DNA of 64,000 bases from Streptomyces sp. NRRL F-5122 (GTDB lineage Bacteria > Actinomycetota > Actinomycetes > Streptomycetales > Streptomycetaceae): NCBI RefSeq assembly GCF_001507435.1, contig NZ_LMWH01000116.1, positions 62,001-126,000 of the forward strand, written 5' to 3'. Position 1 is the first letter of the stretch. The number at the start of each line of letters is the position of its first letter. Below the pieces are notes generated by a model. The model was not told where the DNA came from. It did not search any database and saw nothing but the letters and a program-made list of their open reading frames with translations. Positions 1 to 9,621 of this stretch are shown here, piece after piece. The translations under genes were made by a program, and so were the position numbers.

Positions 1-476
1 GCTCGGGCGCGGTGGGCGCCGCCCTCGCCGCGGCGCTCGACGGACCCGAACTGCACGCCGCCGACATCGATGCGGCCGCGGTGCGCTGCGCCCGCCGCAA
101 CGTCGCCGCGTACGGCGGCCGGGTGCACCAGGGCGACCTGTTCGCCGCCCTTCCCGAGGAACTGCGCGGCCGTGTCGACATCCTGGCGGCCAACGTCCCC
201 TATGTGCCCACGGACGAGGTCCCCCTGCTGCCGTCCGAGGCCCGCGACCACGAGCCCCTGGCCGCCCTCGACGGCGGTCTCGACGGTCTGGACGTCCTGC
301 GCCGGGTCACCGCCGAGGCGTGGCGATGGCTGGCCCCCGGCGGGCTTGTCCTGGTGGAGACGAGTGAACGCCAAGTGCCCGGTGCCTGCGAGGCGTTCAC
401 GCGTGGCGGTCTGGACGTCCGGCTGGCCGTCTCGGCGGAGCTGGGCGCCAACGTGCTGATCGGCACCCGCCGGTAG
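1..476 (+). CDS. PrmC/HemK-like protein-(glutamine-N5) methyltransferase, C-terminal part
   Basis: This is the 3' part of a class I SAM-dependent methyltransferase whose start lies left of the window; the frame is already open, with codons beginning at base 3. The visible piece has the acidic SAM-ribose loop (AADIDAAAVRCARRN) and the catalytic NPPY-type motif in the variant form NVPYVPT, followed by the family-typical GLDGLDVLRR segment and a C-terminal GGLVLVETSE strand. HemK/PrmC enzymes methylate a glutamine side chain, classically the GGQ glutamine of release factors. The NVPY variant is common in the actinobacterial putative N5-glutamine methyltransferase subgroup, so the real substrate is uncertain. 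No operon partner is visible; 115 bp separate its stop from the next gene, and a palindrome lies in that gap. Confidence 0.85.
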   Translation, partial: SGAVGAALAAALDGPELHAADIDAAAVRCARRNVAAYGGRVHQGDLFAALPEELRGRVDILAANVPYVPTDEVPLLPSEARDHEPLAALDGGLDGLDVLRRVTAEAWRWLAPGGLVLVETSERQVPGACEAFTRGGLDVRLAVSAELGANVLIGTRR

Positions 477-501
477 CGCGGGTGCGCGGCCGGGCCGGTG
501 A

Positions 502-2607
<2,106 letters not shown>

Positions 2608-2636
2608 GTCCCGAACGCCGTCCTTAGGATGGGTGC

Positions 2637-3200
2637 ATGTCACTCCCGCACGCGATCCTGACCGCACTGCTGGAGAAGCCGTCGTCGGGACTCGAACTGA
2701 CCCGGCGCTTCGATCGGTCGATCGGCTACTTCTGGTCGGCCACCCACCAGCAGATCTACCGTGAACTGGGACGGCTGGAGGGCGAGGGCCTCATCCGCGC
2801 CCTGCCCGCCGAGCAGCCGGCCCGCGGGCAGAAGAAGTCCTACGAGGTCCTGCCCGCGGGCCGCGCCGAGCTCGCCCGCTGGACCGCGGCGTCGCAGGAC
2901 CCCAAGCCCCAGCGCGACGTGCTGCTGCTGCGGCTGCGGGCCGCCGCCGTCGTCGGCACCGAGGGCATCGAGGCGGACCTGCGCCGCCATCTCACCCTGC
3001 ACCAGAAGCAGTTGGCCGAGTACCGGGAGATCGAGGAGCGGGACTTCGGGGCCGGCAAGGACTCGGTGCAGGACCGTCTTCAGTACCTTGTGCTGCGGGC
3101 GGGCATCGACCTGGAGACGTTCTGGATCCACTGGCTGACCCAAGCGCTCGAGGATTTCGGCACGCTGCCCGCCCAGGAAGGGCCGCCCGGGAGCGCCTGA
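2637..3200 (+). CDS. PadR-family transcriptional regulator
   Basis: This 187-residue protein has an N-terminal winged helix (MSLPHAILTALLEKPSSG, then RRFDRSIGYFWSATHQQIY) and a C-terminal helical dimerisation region, the layout and length of PadR subfamily-2 regulators. The segment SIGYFWSATHQQIYREL is the recognition-helix region typical of the family. The gene appears leaderless or nearly so: TAGGAT at 2625-2630 is a good -10 element placed six bases before the ATG, and there is no Shine-Dalgarno sequence. It follows the FadH-like gene on the same strand, so it is the natural candidate to bind the palindrome at 517-540; this is an inference. Ligand unknown. Confidence 0.9.
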   Translation: MSLPHAILTALLEKPSSGLELTRRFDRSIGYFWSATHQQIYRELGRLEGEGLIRALPAEQPARGQKKSYEVLPAGRAELARWTAASQDPKPQRDVLLLRLRAAAVVGTEGIEADLRRHLTLHQKQLAEYREIEERDFGAGKDSVQDRLQYLVLRAGIDLETFWIHWLTQALEDFGTLPAQEGPPGSA

Positions 3201-3214
3201 GCCGGCGCGGGGAC

Positions 3215-4183
3215 TCAACGGCCCGTCGTCACGGTCCGTTCCGCCGAGAGACCGCCCCAGGTGCCGTCCGGCAACTTCGCCTGGATCCGCACCCGGTGGG
3301 TGACCCCGGCGTCCCGGCCCACGTAGAAGCTGTAGGTGGCCGTCGAACGCGGGACCGTGCCGCCCCAGACGAGCGAGGTGGCGGGTTGCCCGTCGAGGTG
3401 TATCCGGTACTCGGTGACGACACCGTCCACGTCCGGCGCGACCCATGCGAGATCCAGGTAGTACGCCCCGTCGGCCCGGTGGGTGGTGGCTCGGAACCGG
3501 GTCGGCGCGGTCCCCTGCGCGTCGCCGGAACCATGCGGAGTGGTCAGCGCCACCGCAGGGCTCGCCGCCGAGAGGTTGTCGGCGGCGTCCCGGGCCCGGA
3601 CGGTGAACGAGTAACGGGTTCCGGGCCGCAGACCGGTGACCACGGTCGCCGTCTGCCCGCCGCTCACACTGTGGATCTTCGAATCGCCCTGGTAGATGTC
3701 GTACGACGCCACGCCCCGGTCGTCCGTCGAGCGCGCCCAGGCCAGTTGTACCGCCCGGTTCCCCACGGTCTTTCCGGTCGGGTGCCCCGGGCGGGACGGG
3801 GCCCGTTCGTCGGCGGCGACGGCGGCAGGAGTGGTGGCGTGGACCTCCCGGCTCGCCGGACCGAGCGCGCCGTCGGTGCTCCGGGCCCGGACCGTGAAGA
3901 CGTACGACGTCGAGGGCGCGAGCCGGACGACGTCCACCATGTGCTCGCCGGCCCGGACCTCCTTCACCTTGGCGCCGCTGCGGTACACCTCGTAGGAGGC
4001 GACGTCCGGACCGCCCTCCACCCGGTTCCACATCACGTGCACGCTGGTCGCGCTGCCCGCCACCGCGGTCACACCCATGGGAGCCGGGGGAACGCCTCCG
4101 CCGTCGTCGTGTCCGCCGCCCCAGGCGCAGGACGCCAGCAGCAGAACCGAACCGCAGATCACCGGCACGGGAGCGCGTCGCAC
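3215..4183 (-). CDS. Secreted lipoprotein with three fibronectin type III domains
   Basis: This 322-residue protein begins with a short lipoprotein signal (MRRAPVPVICGSVLLLASC); the lipobox LLASC puts the lipid-modified cysteine at residue 19. Three fibronectin III-like beta-sandwich units follow at about residues 35-120, 130-215 and 220-320, each with the SYEVYRSG / TSYVFTVRARS-type strands of actinobacterial FnIII modules. No catalytic domain is attached. FnIII modules of this kind usually accompany extracellular glycoside hydrolases, so a stand-alone version may act in carbohydrate or surface binding. The GTG start has GGGGAGG eight bases upstream. It converges on the PadR gene with only 14 bp between the stops. 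Function otherwise unknown. Confidence 0.85.
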   Translation of the reverse strand: MRRAPVPVICGSVLLLASCAWGGGHDDGGGVPPAPMGVTAVAGSATSVHVMWNRVEGGPDVASYEVYRSGAKVKEVRAGEHMVDVVRLAPSTSYVFTVRARSTDGALGPASREVHATTPAAVAADERAPSRPGHPTGKTVGNRAVQLAWARSTDDRGVASYDIYQGDSKIHSVSGGQTATVVTGLRPGTRYSFTVRARDAADNLSAASPAVALTTPHGSGDAQGTAPTRFRATTHRADGAYYLDLAWVAPDVDGVVTEYRIHLDGQPATSLVWGGTVPRSTATYSFYVGRDAGVTHRVRIQAKLPDGTWGGLSAERTVTTGR

Positions 4184-4385
4184 GGGGTGCCTCCCCTCGA
4201 CAGGATTGGTCTGTACCTGTATGCCATGGGTGACGTGGTCGCATCAAGAGGGAGGGGTGATGGTGACCGGCATACCGCCGAGCTACGTATGCTGGTGCCG
4301 GACTCGGTGTGAACTCGCTTTCTCGTCAAGGCAGTTCGGGTCGACGGCGCGGACCGCTGTCGTCGCAGATCCCGCGCCGGCGAAT

Positions 4386-4431
4386 GCGGCCGAGCGGCCG
4401 GGCCCGATGGGCGCACCGGCCGCTCGGCCGC
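4386..4431 (-). terminator. Terminator hairpin of the dhaKLM operon
   Basis: A perfect 16-bp stem (GCGGCCGAGCGGCCGG pairing with 4416-4431) surrounds a 14-base loop. It lies 47 bp beyond the dhaM stop and upstream of the lipoprotein gene on the same strand, so it probably insulates the two units. It has no U-tract, as is usual in streptomycetes. Confidence 0.75.
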
Positions 4432-4477
4432 CCGGCGAGCGGGCCGTACCGGGCGGCTGCTGTTCCCCGGAGCGCCG

Positions 4478-4894
4478 TCACTCCTTGCGGTAGGTGTACG
4501 CCTCCGTTGCCGCCGCCTCCACCGCGGCCAGATCCGCGCCCGCAGACGCCGTGACCACGGCGGCGACGGCGCCCTCGACGAAGGGCGCGTCGATCAGCCG
4601 GGTGTTCTCCGGGAGTTCGTCGCCCTCCGCGAGCAGCGCCTTCACGGTCAGGACGGCGCTGCCCAGGTCCATGAGCACGGCGACCCCCGCGCCCCGGTCC
4701 ACCGCGGCCGCCGCCGCGCTCACCAGCTCGGCGCTCGTACCGAGCCCACCGTCGGCCGTACCGCCCGCCGGGGCGACCGGCGCCGTCGTGCCGCCGCCGG
4801 TCAGCCCTCTGGCCAGGTCGGCGACCGACTCGGCGACGGCGGCACTGTGCGAGACGAGCACGATGCCCACCAGCTTCGCGGGGGCCTCACTCAC
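4478..4894 (-). CDS. dhaM: Dihydroxyacetone kinase phosphoryl donor subunit DhaM
   Basis: This 138-residue protein is a mannose-type EIIA domain (LVGIVLVSHSAAVAESVADL); the histidine in VSHS near residue 16 is the expected phospho-acceptor from HPr of the PTS. It passes phosphate to ADP bound on DhaL. Only the EIIA domain is present, without the HPr and enzyme I modules fused in E. coli DhaM, which is the usual Gram-positive form. The segment GVAVLMDLGSAVLTVKALL is the conserved core of the fold. The start overlaps the dhaL stop by 8 bp, indicating translational coupling as the last gene of dhaK-dhaL-dhaM. Confidence 0.93.
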   Translation of the reverse strand: MSEAPAKLVGIVLVSHSAAVAESVADLARGLTGGGTTAPVAPAGGTADGGLGTSAELVSAAAAAVDRGAGVAVLMDLGSAVLTVKALLAEGDELPENTRLIDAPFVEGAVAAVVTASAGADLAAVEAAATEAYTYRKE

Positions 4895-5486
4895 CTGCGG
4901 CCTCCACGAGTGCGGCGATCAGCAGGGCCGACGAGGTGGCACCGGGGTCCTGGTGCCCGATGCTGCGCTCGCCCAGATAGCTGGCGCGGCCCTTGCGGGC
5001 CTGCAGCGGCGTCGTCGCGACCGCGCCCTCCTCGGCGGCGGCGCGCGCCGCCTCGAACGAGGTACCGAGGGCCTCCACCGCCGGCACCAGCGTGTCGACC
5101 ATGGTCTTGTCGCCGGGTGCCGCACCCCCCAGTGCCATGAGCGCCTCCACACCCGCTCGCAGCGCCTGTGCCAACTGCTCCCGGCTGACCTCGGCAGCGT
5201 CCCCGAGGGTCTTGCCGGTGCGGCGCAGCAGAGTTCCGTAGAGCGGACCGGACGCGCCTCCGACCGTCGAGATGAGCTGCCGGCCCGCGAGTTGGAGGAT
5301 CTCGCCGGGGGTGTCCGGCGACTCCTTCTCCAATGTGGCCGCGACCACGCGGAAGCCGCGTTGCAGGTTGCTGCCGTGGTCGGCGTCGCCGATGGGTGAG
5401 TCGAGCGCGGTGAGCCGTTCCGCCTCGCGGTCGACGGATGCGGCGGCCGCCGTCATCCAGCGGCGGAAGAAGTCGGCGTCGAGCAC
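4887..5486 (-). CDS. dhaL: Dihydroxyacetone kinase ADP-binding subunit DhaL
   Basis: This 199-residue protein binds ADP, which works as a permanent cofactor: DhaM rephosphorylates it and it then phosphorylates dihydroxyacetone held by DhaK. The Mg-ADP motif is SPIGDADHGSNLQRGF near residue 31-46, and the glycine-rich STVGGASGPLYGTLL segment is the nucleotide lid of the family. I chose the GTG at 5486, preceded by AAGGAGA, because it gives the normal family length; the open frame extends upstream to 5597 but that stretch would overlap dhaK and is not DhaL-like. The gene lies 35 bp after the dhaK stop and overlaps dhaM. Confidence 0.93.
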   Translation of the reverse strand: MLDADFFRRWMTAAAASVDREAERLTALDSPIGDADHGSNLQRGFRVVAATLEKESPDTPGEILQLAGRQLISTVGGASGPLYGTLLRRTGKTLGDAAEVSREQLAQALRAGVEALMALGGAAPGDKTMVDTLVPAVEALGTSFEAARAAAEEGAVATTPLQARKGRASYLGERSIGHQDPGATSSALLIAALVEAAGE

Positions 5487-5521
5487 TGGATCTCCTTGCG
5501 TGGTAGGGACGTTGACCGCAC

Positions 5522-6514
5522 TCACCTGCCCCAGCGCAGCGCCGCGGTGCTGACCGGAGCGTCCCACAGCCGCAGCAGCTCCTCGTCGACCTGGCACAGA
5601 CTGACCGACGCGCCGGCCATGTCCAGGGACGTGACGTAGTTGCCGACCAGTGTGCGGGCCACCGGGACACCCCGCTCGGCGAGTACCCGCTGCACCTCCG
5701 CGTTGTACCCGTACAGCTCGAGAAGAGGCGTCCCGCCCATCCCGTTGACCAGGACCAGCACGGGGTTACGCGGCTGGAGGTCGTCAAGGACGGCGTTCAC
5801 CGAGAAGTCGGCGATCTCACGGGAAGTCATCATCGGCCGCCGCTCACGCCCCGGCTCGCCGTGGATGCCGATGCCCAACTCCAGCTCACCCGGCGGGAGA
5901 TCGAAGGTGGGGGTGCCCTTCGCCGGGGTGGTGCCCGCGCTGAGGGCGACACCGAAGCTGCGGGAGTTCTCGTTGACCTGCCGGGCGACGGCCTCCACAC
6001 GCTCCAGGGGCTGCCCCTCGTCCGCCGCCGCGCCCGCGATCTTCTCCACGAAGAGAGTGCCCCCGGTGCCACGCCGGCCCGCGGTGTAGAGGCTGTCGGT
6101 GACGGCGACGTCCTCGTTCACCAGGACCTTCGCCACCTGGATGCCCTCGTCCTCGGCGAGCTCGGCCGCCATGTCGAAGTTCAGCACGTCACCGGTGTAG
6201 TTCTTGACGATCAGCAGCACGCCCGCGCCACTGTCCACGGCCGCCGCCGCGCGCACCATCTGGTCGGGCACCGGAGAGGTGAACACCTCGCCGGGACAGG
6301 CCGCCGACAGCATTCCCGGCCCGACGAAGCCGCCGTGCAGCGGCTCGTGCCCGGAGCCGCCGCCCGACACGATGGCCACCTGACCGGGGATCGGAGCGTC
6401 GCGGCGCACGATCACCCGGTTCTCCACGTCGACGATCAGCTCGGGATGCGCGGCCGCCATGCCCCGTAGCGCGTCCGCGACCACCGTTTCCGGGACGTTG
6501 ATCAACATCTTCAC
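5522..6514 (-). CDS. dhaK: Dihydroxyacetone kinase substrate-binding subunit DhaK
   Basis: This 330-residue subunit binds dihydroxyacetone covalently as a hemiaminal to a histidine, here the one in GIGIHGEPG near residue 216. N-terminal substrate-pocket motifs SGGGSGHEPLHGGFVG and ACPGEVFTSPVPDQM are intact. It is the first gene of dhaK-dhaL-dhaM, so the operon encodes the complete PTS-dependent kinase linking glycerol or dihydroxyacetone to glycolysis. The GTG at 6514 has AGGAGG five bases upstream; an ATG two codons later is less well spaced. No glycerol dehydrogenase or DhaR-like regulator gene is adjacent. Confidence 0.94.
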   Translation of the reverse strand: MKMLINVPETVVADALRGMAAAHPELIVDVENRVIVRRDAPIPGQVAIVSGGGSGHEPLHGGFVGPGMLSAACPGEVFTSPVPDQMVRAAAAVDSGAGVLLIVKNYTGDVLNFDMAAELAEDEGIQVAKVLVNEDVAVTDSLYTAGRRGTGGTLFVEKIAGAAADEGQPLERVEAVARQVNENSRSFGVALSAGTTPAKGTPTFDLPPGELELGIGIHGEPGRERRPMMTSREIADFSVNAVLDDLQPRNPVLVLVNGMGGTPLLELYGYNAEVQRVLAERGVPVARTLVGNYVTSLDMAGASVSLCQVDEELLRLWDAPVSTAALRWGR

Positions 6515-6800
6515 GGGTACCTCCTGGTGAGCCTGGCAGTGGCCCCCGACCTGCTGATTCCTCGGTCGGAGTCGATGGTGGGTGCGGTTTCGGTCTCGGC
6601 GGTCCGTGGCGGCGGGCAGCGGCCCGCGGTGGTTGGGCGCCGGTCGGCGGCCGGCGCCACCGACAGGCCGTCAGGCAGGCGTTTCATTCGAATGGGCGGT
6701 GTCGACAGTGCACTGTTGGAAGTATCGGCGCTCGCGGCGCGATGGTCACGTGGGTGGACGTTCTTGGTCACACGCGTCCCGGTGCTTCGGCGCCGGGGGG

Positions 6801-7026
6801 TTCGCCCTGCGCCTGCCGCACACCGCGGTCGACGGGGGCCTCGGCACCCGCTTCTTCGGCATCACGCCGGAAGAACCGGTGGCGTTCCGGGCGGAGTTCG
6901 GGATTCCGGAGGCGTACGAACACAGCGGCCGAGCCACCCGCGGCCACCGCGCGCACGACCCGGCGTCGCAGAGCACCGCGGTCGCGCAGCACCGGCGCGA
7001 CCCGGACGACTCCGTCCTGCGGCGCA
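6801..7026 (+). pseudogene. Degenerate C-terminal fragment resembling a nitroreductase-family protein
   Basis: The 667-bp gap between dhaK and the NDH-2-like gene has no intact gene. One frame reads FALRLPHTAVDGGLG, then TRFFGITPEEPVAFRAEFG, then IPEAYEHSGRATRGHRAHDP. This resembles the last third of actinobacterial nitroreductases, in which GLGTxFFG, FGIP and VGHRAPD blocks occur in that order. No start codon with a ribosome site fits, the N-terminal FMN-binding part is missing, and the frame runs on into non-coding-like sequence. I read it as a decayed remnant. The comparison is from memory of family motifs and needs a database search. The rest of the gap (6515-6800 and 7027-7181) shows nothing I can name apart from the GGAGG site of the next gene. 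Confidence 0.35.
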
Positions 7027-7181
7027 CCGGGCAGCATCGCCGACCACGGTCCGGTCCGGGCCGCGCGCTCGCGGCGGGCGGCCCGGACGGCGGTCGTGGG
7101 GCCCCGGCCGGTGCGGATGCGGTCGTGGGCCGTGTTCCCTAGCGTGGCAGGCGTCGACGTCTCCGTCTGGAGGGACCTGCC

Positions 7182-8537
7182 ATGGCCGTGCCCCGGATCC
7201 TGATCGTCGGTGGCGGATTCGCCGGGATGGAGACCGCGCGCAAACTGGAGCACATCCTCAAGCCCGCGGAGGCTTCGCTGAGGCTCGTCACCCCCTACGA
7301 CCACCAGCTCTATCTGCCCCTGCTGCCGCACGTCGCCGCCGGGATCCTCACCCCGCAGTCGGTCGCGGTCTCGTTGCGCCGGCTGCTGCGCCGCACGGTC
7401 ATCGTGCCCGGCGGCGCCGTCGGCGTCGATCCCGGCGCCAAGGCCGTGGTGGTCAGGAAGATCAACGGCGAGATGACCGTCGAGCACTACGACTATCTGG
7501 TGCTGACCCCTGGCAGTGTGACCCGCCAGTTCGACATCCCGGGGGTGGACCGCCACGCGGTGGGCATGAAGACGCTGGCCGAGGCGGCCTGGGTGCGCGA
7601 TCACGTCATCTCCCAGCTCGACCTCGCGGCGGCCAGTTCCGACCGTGCCGAGCGCGAGACACGACTGCAGTTCGTAGTGGTCGGCGGTGGCTACGCCGGT
7701 ACCGAGACCGCGGCCTATCTGCACCACCTCACCGCGGCCGCCGTCAAGCGCTACCCGGGCCTCGACCCCTCGCTCATCAAATGGCACCTGATCGACATCG
7801 CGCCCAAGCTCATGCCCGAACTGGGCGACCGGCTCGGCGCCAAGGCGCTCACCGTGCTGCGGCGGCGGGGGCTGAACATCTCCCTGGGGGTCTCGGTCGC
7901 GAAAGCCACGGAGAACACCGTGACCTTCACCGACGGCCGCGAGCTGCCCTGCCACACCCTCATCTGGACGGCGGGGGTCGCCCCCAGCCCGCTGATCGCC
8001 ACGCTGGACGCGGAGACCGACCGGGGGCGGCTGGTGGTCCGGCCTGATCTGCGCGTGCCCGGCCTCGACGGGGTGTTCGCGCTGGGCGACGCCGCCGCCG
8101 TGCCCGATCTCGCCAAGGACCACGGAGCACTCTGCCCGCCTACGGCCCAGCACGCCATGCGCCAGGGGTGGAACGCCGCGAAGAACGTCGCGGCGGCGCT
8201 GCACGGGATGCCGCTGAGTCCCTACCGGCACCGGGATCTGGGGCTGGTCGTGGACCTCGGGAGCGCGGATGCGGTGTCCAAGCCCCTCGGTGTCGATCTC
8301 ACCGGCGTCCCCGCACAGGCCGTCGCACGCGGTTACCATCTCGCGGCACTGCGCACGGCTCCGGCCCGCCTGCGCACCCTGACGAACTGGACGCTCAACG
8401 CGCTGGCGGGCTACGACTTCGTCCGGACCGGTTTCCAGGCGGAGCGTCCCGCCACGCTCAAGGACTTCGAGCGGACCGACGCCTATCTCACGCCCGATCT
8501 GATCGCCTCGCACACGATGGGCACGGGGAAGCGCTGA
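7182..8537 (+). CDS. NAD(P)/FAD-dependent oxidoreductase, type II NADH dehydrogenase (NDH-2)-like
   Basis: This 451-residue flavoprotein has two Rossmann motifs: ILIVGGGFAGMETA near the N-terminus for FAD and VVVGGGYAGTETAAYL near residue 165 for NAD(P)H. The YLPLLPHVAAGILTP stretch, the LVLTPGSVTRQFDIPG strand and the FALGDAAAVPD motif near residue 305 are hallmarks of NDH-2 enzymes, which pass electrons from NADH to menaquinone without pumping protons. The C-terminal region (LTNWTLNALAGYD) is amphipathic, as expected for peripheral membrane binding. The ATG at 7182 follows GGAGG closely. It is monocistronic between unrelated genes; the nitroreductase remnant lies just upstream. Confidence 0.85.
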   Translation: MAVPRILIVGGGFAGMETARKLEHILKPAEASLRLVTPYDHQLYLPLLPHVAAGILTPQSVAVSLRRLLRRTVIVPGGAVGVDPGAKAVVVRKINGEMTVEHYDYLVLTPGSVTRQFDIPGVDRHAVGMKTLAEAAWVRDHVISQLDLAAASSDRAERETRLQFVVVGGGYAGTETAAYLHHLTAAAVKRYPGLDPSLIKWHLIDIAPKLMPELGDRLGAKALTVLRRRGLNISLGVSVAKATENTVTFTDGRELPCHTLIWTAGVAPSPLIATLDAETDRGRLVVRPDLRVPGLDGVFALGDAAAVPDLAKDHGALCPPTAQHAMRQGWNAAKNVAAALHGMPLSPYRHRDLGLVVDLGSADAVSKPLGVDLTGVPAQAVARGYHLAALRTAPARLRTLTNWTLNALAGYDFVRTGFQAERPATLKDFERTDAYLTPDLIASHTMGTGKR

Positions 8538-8608
8538 CGGGCGCCGCGCGGGTGCGGCTCGCGGCACGCCGGACGCGTGGCAGCCGTGCGGCCTCCCGGC
8601 CGAGGGCC

Positions 8609-8960
8609 TCACAGCGGCCGGCCGCCGCCGGTCCCGCTCCCGCCGAACGAGCCGTCCCAGCGACGGCGCCGTGCCGAGGGGCTCGGACGCGAGCCGAGGT
8701 TGCCGTGCGCCTTCTGCCTGTGGGGGGTCAGACGGCGACCCTTCCTCGGAATCTCCTCGGGTTCGCGGTTCTCCAGGACCGGGCCGCCCTCGGGAAGCCG
8801 CGGCTGTTCCTCGGGACGGGGCGGGGCGGGTTCGCGGCCGCGGATGCGCGCACCCAGCCAGAAGGCGCCGATCAGCCACCACGATCACGCCCGCCACGAA
8901 CGGTCCGATCCGGAGCAGCGGGTCGCTGTCCGAGGCGGTCTCGAGCGATGCAGTAGTCAT
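8609..8960 (-). pseudogene. DUF6479-family small membrane protein gene with a frameshift
   Basis: On the minus strand an ATG at 8960 opens a short protein with a membrane segment (DPLLRIGPFVAGVIVVA). Homology then continues in another frame: LIGAFWLGARIRGRE, PPRPEEQPRLPEGGPV, ENREPEEIPR, LTPH, and a Gly/Ser-rich tail ending at the stop at 8609-8611. This order is the signature of streptomycete DUF6479 proteins, which have one N-terminal transmembrane helix and a polar tail. The switch falls at the GTGGCTGATCGG stretch (about 8870-8882) and is repaired by restoring two bases or removing one; the intact product would be about 117 residues. Function unknown. Whether the frameshift is biological or an assembly error cannot be told from sequence alone. 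Confidence 0.6.
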
Positions 8961-9113
8961 CCGGCGTGGGTGCCCCTGGGGCCGGTGACGAACCGGATCG
9001 CCCGGACCGCACGCGGGGACCGCCTCGTGGGCCGGTCGGGCGGTCCGGTGCGGGTCCGGCCGTTCCCCGGCCGCGCCGGGTTTGACATGCTCCGCCCCGG
9101 CTACCCGCATCCC

Positions 9114-9485
9114 GTGACGACGACATCCCAACAGGAGGTCTACCGCTTCCTGGAGGACCGCTTCGCATGCGCGCAGTCGTGCACCCAGTGCGCGCGGGTG
9201 TGCGCCCTGCGAGCGAGCCTCGCGGAACCGGACGGGACCCACGACCAGGAACTGCTGCGGCGCAAGGGCATCATGTGCGCGGAGGTGTGCGACGCCACCT
9301 GCCGGGTGCTCTCCGAGCAGGAGCGGCAGGACGAGAACGCCGTCCGCGGTCAGGTGGAGTGGTGCCGGCTTGCCTGTCTGGAGTGCGCGCACGTGTTCGA
9401 TATGGACCCCGGCGGCGCGGAGGCCGCCCGTGCGTGCCGCGCCTGCGCCCGGGCCTGCAGTGATTTCCTCCGGACCCTGAGCTGA
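9114..9485 (+). CDS. Cys-rich four-helix-bundle protein, DUF326 / copper-storage (Csp)-like
   Basis: This 123-residue protein has cysteines in helical CxxxC and CxxC spacing: CAQSCTQCARVCALR, CAEVCDATC, CRLACLECAHV and CRACARACSDFL. The pattern matches DUF326 four-helix bundles, whose characterised members are copper storage proteins that load Cu(I) onto inward-facing Cys; such genes are often misnamed ferredoxins. There is no signal peptide, so a cytosolic Csp3-like role is likely. I chose the GTG at 9114: TTGACA at 9082-9087 with TACCCG at 9102-9107 would put transcription start about at that GTG, suggesting a leaderless mRNA. The alternative ATG at 9087 overlaps the -35 element and would add nine residues. 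No copper regulator or transporter gene is adjacent. Confidence 0.75.
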   Translation: MTTTSQQEVYRFLEDRFACAQSCTQCARVCALRASLAEPDGTHDQELLRRKGIMCAEVCDATCRVLSEQERQDENAVRGQVEWCRLACLECAHVFDMDPGGAEAARACRACARACSDFLRTLS

Positions 9486-9564
9486 CGGATCCGGCGACGG
9501 CTCCTGCACCGACCGCCCGGCGCACGGCCGGCGGTCCTCCCCGTTCATCGCCATTCCCAATTTC

Positions 9565-9578
9565 TGAAACACGTTCTA
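9565..9578. promoter_or_regulatory. KstR-type operator box upstream of the acyl-CoA dehydrogenase
   Basis: TGAAACACGTTCTA matches the mycobacterial/rhodococcal KstR consensus TNNAACNNGTTNNA at every fixed position. It lies 43 bp before the GTG of the acyl-CoA dehydrogenase, a sensible place for a TetR-family repressor. The presence of a KstR homologue elsewhere in this genome is assumed, not seen. Confidence 0.55.
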
Positions 9579-9621
9579 CGGCGTGCGCCGTCAGGACCGG
9601 CTTGGGGAACCTGGAGGCGCC

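Noticed and set aside
4500..4895. Plus-strand open frame over dhaM
   Set aside because: Ala/Ser-rich antisense of a clearly recognisable gene.
6768..9572. 934-codon minus-strand open frame
   Set aside because: It spans the NDH-2 gene in antisense. Only a short internal part (from 8960) is real, as the first piece of the DUF6479 gene.
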